Of a DNA stretch of 17,919 bases, positions 15,108-17,919 are shown in pieces. The notes beneath the pieces were generated by a model, which was not told the origin of the DNA, searched no databases, and worked only from the letters and a program-made list of their open reading frames with translations. Each line of letters opens with the position of its first letter. Positions within the stretch are counted from its first letter, which is position 1. Source of the DNA: CAYOEJ01 sp964403015 (GTDB taxonomy: Bacteria; Actinomycetota; Actinomycetes; Actinomycetales; Actinomycetaceae); NCBI GenBank assembly GCA_964403015.1, contig CAYOEJ010000031.1, positions 1-17,919 on the forward strand. Reading direction: 5' to 3'. The position numbers and the translations under genes were made by a program.

Positions 15108-15144
15108 ATTGGGCGGGGTGCACCGTGCACCCCGCCCAATTTTT
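15108..15144 (+). terminator. Intercistronic terminator/stabilising hairpin
   Basis: ATTGGGCGGGGTGCA (15108-15122) pairs perfectly with TGCACCCCGCCCAAT (15126-15140) around a 3-nt loop, with T at 15140-15144. It lies between the binding-protein and permease genes. Such a hairpin should stop much transcription and protect the upstream message, giving excess binding protein over permeases. Confidence 0.9.
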
Positions 15145-15159
15145 CGATAAGGACACACG

Positions 15160-16527
15160 GTGAGTATTGATTTAAACGTCTCATCAGACGTCGAGCCCGC
15201 GGATTCGAGCGCTCCGAAGGTTGTGGAGAAGAAGCACGAGGAACGCAATAGAGCCCGTGTTCACAACGGCAAGATGCTGTTCGTTTTCCTTTTGCCAGCG
15301 GTCATCATCTTGGCCGTGATGGTGATCTACCCATCCTTCTACTCGGTTATTCGGGCCATGTTTAACGAGTCTGGAGACTTCATTGGTTTCCAGAACTACA
15401 TCAACATGTTCTCCGCTTCGGCTACCCAGCAGGCAATTCAGAACAACCTCATTTGGGTGGTTGCAGCACCGCTCATCGCCACGGTGCTTGGTCTCATCTT
15501 TGCTGTTCTCATGGACAAGATCCGCTGGAAGACCGCCTTCCGCCTGATCATCTTTATGCCCATGGCGATCTCCATGCTTGCAGCGGGCATTATTTTCCGC
15601 TCAATTTTCCAGCAGAACCCCGACGTCGGATTTGCGAACGCGGCCGTGATCGGCGCTCAACAGCTCTTCGGCGACGCCACGCAGTATCCTGGCGCGCGCC
15701 CGCGTGATGTGGAAGCTTTCGAGCAGGCGCCCGATGGCTCAATTACCTCGGTCGCCACCTTCGAACCCGGAGACGAAGCACTTATCCCACTGGTCGGCAT
15801 TAATCAGGCGGACATCCCCGAGGACTTTGTGGTGGCAGCTCCGGCTGAGCCTGTCGCCGACGGCATTGCGGGAACCGCTTGGCTCGACTTTGCTCGCGGT
15901 GGTGGTGGCGAACCGAGCGTGATCGACGACGGCGAAGCCGGACTAGACGGGCTGGAAGTCGAGTTACTAGACGCCTCTGGAAACGTCGTCGGCGCTACTC
16001 ACGCCGCTGAAGACGGGACGTTTGTTATCGAGGCTGTCGAACCCGGGCAATACAACATTCGGCTGCCCGCGGCTAACTTTGCCAGCGGACCCGAAGGAAT
16101 CGACTGGCTTGGCCCATCGCTAATCACACCGGTCATGATTGCGGCCTTCGTGTGGATCTGGGCCGGTTTCGCCATGGTGATGATCGGCGCCGGCCTATCG
16201 GCCGTAGATCGCTCGCTCATGGAAGCCGCGCGCGTTGACGGAGCAAACGAGTGGCAAGTCTTCCGCCACATCACCATTCCTCAGCTCGCGCCCACCATCA
16301 CGGTTGTACTGGTGACACTCACAATCAACGTGCTTAAGATCTTCGACCTCGTGTACGTCATACCACCCGGACAATCCAAGGAAGCCAGCACGGTGGTGGC
16401 CGTCGAGATGTGGAAGCAGTTCGGCAACTACAACTACGGCATGGGTTCGGCGCTCGCCGTCCTGCTTGTGCTCATGGTGTTGCCATTCATGATCTGGAAC
16501 GTACGCAACTTTAGGAAGGGGAACTGA
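15160..16527 (+). CDS. Sugar ABC transporter permease 1 (MalF/AglF-like) with inserted beta-sandwich domain
   Basis: 455 aa, far longer than the ~300 aa of ordinary CUT1 MalF-type permeases. Helices at about 39-60, 95-118, 127-148, 319-343, 376-398 and 428-447. The ATPase-contacting EAA loop is EAARVDGANEW...IPQLAP (355-377). Between helices 3 and 4 an extracytoplasmic insertion (about 150-318) holds GTAWLDFARGGGGEP (238-252), DDGEAGLDGLEVELLDASG (256-274), ADDGTF-like EDGTFVI and VEPGQYNIRLP (293-303), the pattern of SdrD-B/CnaB-like beta-sandwiches. Similar inserts exist, to my knowledge, in other actinobacterial alpha-glucoside permeases. The GTG start at 15160 follows AAGGA (15149-15153). 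The stop overlaps permease 2 by 1 nt (TGATG). Confidence 0.93.
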   Translation: MSIDLNVSSDVEPADSSAPKVVEKKHEERNRARVHNGKMLFVFLLPAVIILAVMVIYPSFYSVIRAMFNESGDFIGFQNYINMFSASATQQAIQNNLIWVVAAPLIATVLGLIFAVLMDKIRWKTAFRLIIFMPMAISMLAAGIIFRSIFQQNPDVGFANAAVIGAQQLFGDATQYPGARPRDVEAFEQAPDGSITSVATFEPGDEALIPLVGINQADIPEDFVVAAPAEPVADGIAGTAWLDFARGGGGEPSVIDDGEAGLDGLEVELLDASGNVVGATHAAEDGTFVIEAVEPGQYNIRLPAANFASGPEGIDWLGPSLITPVMIAAFVWIWAGFAMVMIGAGLSAVDRSLMEAARVDGANEWQVFRHITIPQLAPTITVVLVTLTINVLKIFDLVYVIPPGQSKEASTVVAVEMWKQFGNYNYGMGSALAVLLVLMVLPFMIWNVRNFRKGN

Positions 16528-17450
16528 TGTCTACAGCGATTTCCCCGCAGGAAACCCGCGACGTACAGGTAGCTTCCCCCACGAAGCCGAAGGCCTCGCG
16601 CGAATCTCTGGGTACGAAGATTAACCGCGCACTGTCCAAGTCGACCGTGAATATCGTCTTGCTCATTATCGCTGCGATGTGGCTACTTCCGACCACGGGT
16701 CTGTTCTTCCAGTCCGTCAGGTCAATGCAAGACAACTCGCAGACCGGCTGGTGGACGATCTTCAACAATTTCGAGCAGTGGACGTGGGAGAACTACCGCA
16801 ACCTGCTCGAGAACGACTCGATGATGAACTCCCTGTGGAACACGGTTCTCATCGTTGTGCCGTCAACCTTGCTCGTTGTGTTTATTGGCGCGATGGCCGG
16901 GTATGCCTTGGCGTGGATCGAGTTTCCAGGCCGGACGGCTCTTCTCACGCTCATTGTTGGGCTGATGGCGGTGCCGCTTCAGGTGTCTTTCATTCCGATC
17001 GCGCAGTTGTTTGGTGAGGTTGGACTGTTTGGAACACGGTGGGCCGTTATCTTATTCCACACGGCATTTGGACTTCCGTTCGCGGTGTTCCTCATGCGCA
17101 ACTACTTCCGGCAGATCTCTCCTGAGCTCATGGAAGCTGCGAGGCTCGATGGCGCCGGAGAGTTCCGCATCTTCACGCGGATCGCGCTGCCGCTGGGCGC
17201 ACCGGCACTTGCATCTCTAACCATCTTCCAGTTCCTGTGGTCGTGGAACGACATGCTCGTTGCACTCATCTTTGCAGGGCCTCGCGACAGACCGATCACG
17301 GTGGCTCTCTCTGAGCAGCTTCGACTGTTCTCTTCCAATATCGACATCCTCGCAGCAGGCGCATTCCTGTCGATGGCCATTCCACTTCTCGTGTTCTTCG
17401 CGGGCCAGAAGTACTTCGTCAATGCACTCTTGCAGGGCTCGACGAAGTAG
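16527..17450 (+). CDS. Sugar ABC transporter permease 2 (MalG/AglG-like)
   Basis: 307 aa, the usual length for the second CUT1 permease. A cytoplasmic N-terminus of about 40 residues is followed by six helices (about 42-62, 104-130, 137-160, 172-192, 228-250 and 275-297). The EAA loop EAARLDGAGEF...LPLGAP (203-225) contacts the ATPase. The ATG at 16527 overlaps the permease 1 stop by one base, with GGAAGGGG (16514-16521) as Shine-Dalgarno, so the pair is translationally coupled. No ATP-binding gene follows before the terminator. The importer must use an ATPase encoded elsewhere, such as a shared MsiK/MsmK-type subunit (inferred). Confidence 0.95.
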   Translation: MSTAISPQETRDVQVASPTKPKASRESLGTKINRALSKSTVNIVLLIIAAMWLLPTTGLFFQSVRSMQDNSQTGWWTIFNNFEQWTWENYRNLLENDSMMNSLWNTVLIVVPSTLLVVFIGAMAGYALAWIEFPGRTALLTLIVGLMAVPLQVSFIPIAQLFGEVGLFGTRWAVILFHTAFGLPFAVFLMRNYFRQISPELMEAARLDGAGEFRIFTRIALPLGAPALASLTIFQFLWSWNDMLVALIFAGPRDRPITVALSEQLRLFSSNIDILAAGAFLSMAIPLLVFFAGQKYFVNALLQGSTK

Positions 17451-17479
17451 TGCGCTGCAGGGATAGCAACGAATGCTGA

Positions 17480-17514
17480 CTTAGGAAAGCCTATGAAAGC
17501 TAGGCTCAACTAAG
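17480..17514. other. Two-part hairpin downstream of the permease operon
   Basis: CTTAG (17480-17484) and AGCCTA (17488-17493) pair with TAGGCT (17501-17506) and CTAAG (17510-17514), with a symmetric 3-by-3 internal loop and a 7-nt loop. It lies between the stop codon and the strong terminator. It may be a 3'-end structure of the operon mRNA; no protein gene is evident here. Confidence 0.4.
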
Positions 17515-17522
17515 CCGTGCAC

Positions 17523-17563
17523 AACGAAACCGGCCGTTTTCGCAAAGACGGCCGGTTTCGTTT
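17523..17563. terminator. Terminator of the sugar ABC operon
   Basis: Positions 17523-17537 pair perfectly with 17548-17562 (15 bp, core AAACCGGCCGT/ACGGCCGGTTT) around a 10-nt loop, ending in TTT. It ends the importer operon. The loop and right flank also contain the likely promoter of the next tRNA. Confidence 0.85.
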
Positions 17564-17568
17564 AGAAT
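17539..17568 (+). promoter_or_regulatory. Promoter of tRNA-Ser(TGA), overlapping the upstream terminator
   Basis: TTCGCA (17539-17544, four of six matches to TTGACA) in the terminator loop, 18 nt, TAGAAT (17563-17568). A start near 17575 leaves a 34-nt leader before the tRNA. Confidence 0.45.
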
Positions 17569-17608
17569 CGATGAGCGTGTTCTGAGAGCGCAAGCCTTCC
17601 GAACGCAA

Positions 17609-17696
17609 GGAGAGTTGTCAGAGCGGCCGAATGAGACGGTCTTGAAAACCGTTATGCGGTAACCCCGCATCGGGGGTTCGAATCCCCCACTCTCCG
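17609..17696 (+). tRNA. tRNA-Ser (anticodon TGA)
   Basis: 88 nt, acceptor stem GGAGAGT/ACTCTCC, G discriminator, CCA not encoded. The anticodon arm ACGGT-CTTGAAA-ACCGT gives TGA (reads UCA and probably other UCN). The long variable arm (ATGCGGTAACCCCGCAT) is typical of class II serine tRNA, and the T-loop is GTTCGAATC. Confidence 0.98.
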
Positions 17697-17703
17697 CGCT
17701 CCA

Positions 17704-17740
17704 CCCCGGCCTATCATTGATAGGTCGGGGGTTTCGTTAT
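17704..17740 (+). terminator. Terminator of tRNA-Ser(TGA)
   Basis: CCCCGGCCTATC (17704-17715) pairs with GATAGGTCGGGG (17719-17730), 12 bp with one G-T wobble and an ATT loop, followed by TTTCGTTAT. Confidence 0.85.
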
Positions 17741-17786
17741 CCTAGAGCCAGCTCCTATCGGGGTTGTCACCATCACCCGCTGCCAG

Positions 17787-17817
17787 TTGGTCAAGCCGGG
17801 CACAAATCCGTTATTCT
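17787..17817 (+). promoter_or_regulatory. Promoter of tRNA-Ser(GCT)
   Basis: TTGGTC (17787-17792), 19 nt, TATTCT (17812-17817). The -10 ends 10 nt before the mature 5' end, the same distance as for tRNA-Ser(CGA). Confidence 0.45.
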
Positions 17818-17827
17818 TATTAGACTC

Positions 17828-17918
17828 GGAGATGTCGCATAGTCCGGTCGAGTGCGCCTTCCTGCTAAGAAGGTAGGGGCCCAAAAGTCCCTCGGGGGTT
17901 CAAATCCCCCCATCTCCG
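17828..17918 (+). tRNA. tRNA-Ser (anticodon GCT)
   Basis: 91 nt, acceptor stem GGAGATG/CATCTCC, G discriminator, CCA not encoded as far as visible (the window ends at 17919). The anticodon arm CCTTC-CTGCTAA-GAAGG gives GCT, reading AGC/AGU. The long variable arm marks it as serine. The T-loop is GTTCAAATC. Confidence 0.97.
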
Positions 17919-17919
17919 C

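Noticed and set aside
14159..15184. 341-codon minus-strand reading frame
   Set aside because: Antisense shadow of the substrate-binding protein gene, running through the strong intercistronic terminator; Arg/Gly/Val-rich composition without a domain.
17493..17513. Tiny frame MKARLN with an AGGAAA site upstream
   Set aside because: Six codons inside a hairpin; chance is the simpler explanation.
1..17919. CRISPR array, transposon, prophage or tRNA-integrated island
   Set aside because: No spaced direct repeats, transposase or integrase genes, or partial tRNA copies were found; gene content is ordinary chromosomal.

Overview
The window looks like a draft-assembly piece of an actinobacterial chromosome of moderately high GC, probably from the Actinomycetaceae (Arcanobacterium/Trueperella/Actinomyces-type). 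That placement is inferred from protein similarity, the pheA-dgk-serS neighbourhood and the promoter style; the species cannot be named from the sequence. A run of exactly 100 N (1136-1235) is an assembly gap. It truncates a uracil phosphoribosyltransferase gene (upp) and an alpha/beta-hydrolase gene, so their spacing is unknown.

Left part (1-4088): tRNA-Ser(CGA) on the minus strand. Then a gene-free stretch that I read as a promoter, a series of hairpins and a U-tailed terminator on the plus strand, i.e. a candidate structured small RNA. Then tadA (minus), divergent upp (plus, cut), the gap, the alpha/beta hydrolase (plus, cut), a 47-residue one-helix membrane protein (minus, short enough to be overlooked), a DUF5926 protein (plus) and a family-2-like glycosyltransferase (plus).

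Middle (4085-13637): two divergently oriented paralogous membrane proteins (732 and 868 aa) flank a housekeeping core of pheA (plus), a diacylglycerol-kinase-family lipid kinase (minus), serS and a Cof-like HAD phosphatase (plus, coupled by a GTGA overlap). Both paralogs have an extracytoplasmic domain resembling a degenerate alkaline-phosphatase/sulfatase fold and a polytopic C-terminal domain with four conserved blocks. With the glycosyltransferase and lipid kinase they suggest a cell-envelope theme, but their function is unknown to me.

Right part (13653-17562): a three-gene CUT1 sugar importer operon (lipoprotein binding protein, strong intercistronic hairpin, two permeases) without its own ATPase. 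The first permease carries a large extracytoplasmic insertion with a SdrD-B/CnaB-like beta-sandwich signature. The window ends with tRNA-Ser(TGA) and tRNA-Ser(GCT), so three serine tRNAs and serS lie within 18 kb.

A recurring pattern is a TANNNT -10 hexamer placed 6-7 nt before the start codon, without a Shine-Dalgarno sequence, at seven genes (and possibly the glycosyltransferase). This indicates mostly leaderless transcription. The DUF5926 gene, pheA and the ABC operon use Shine-Dalgarno sites instead.
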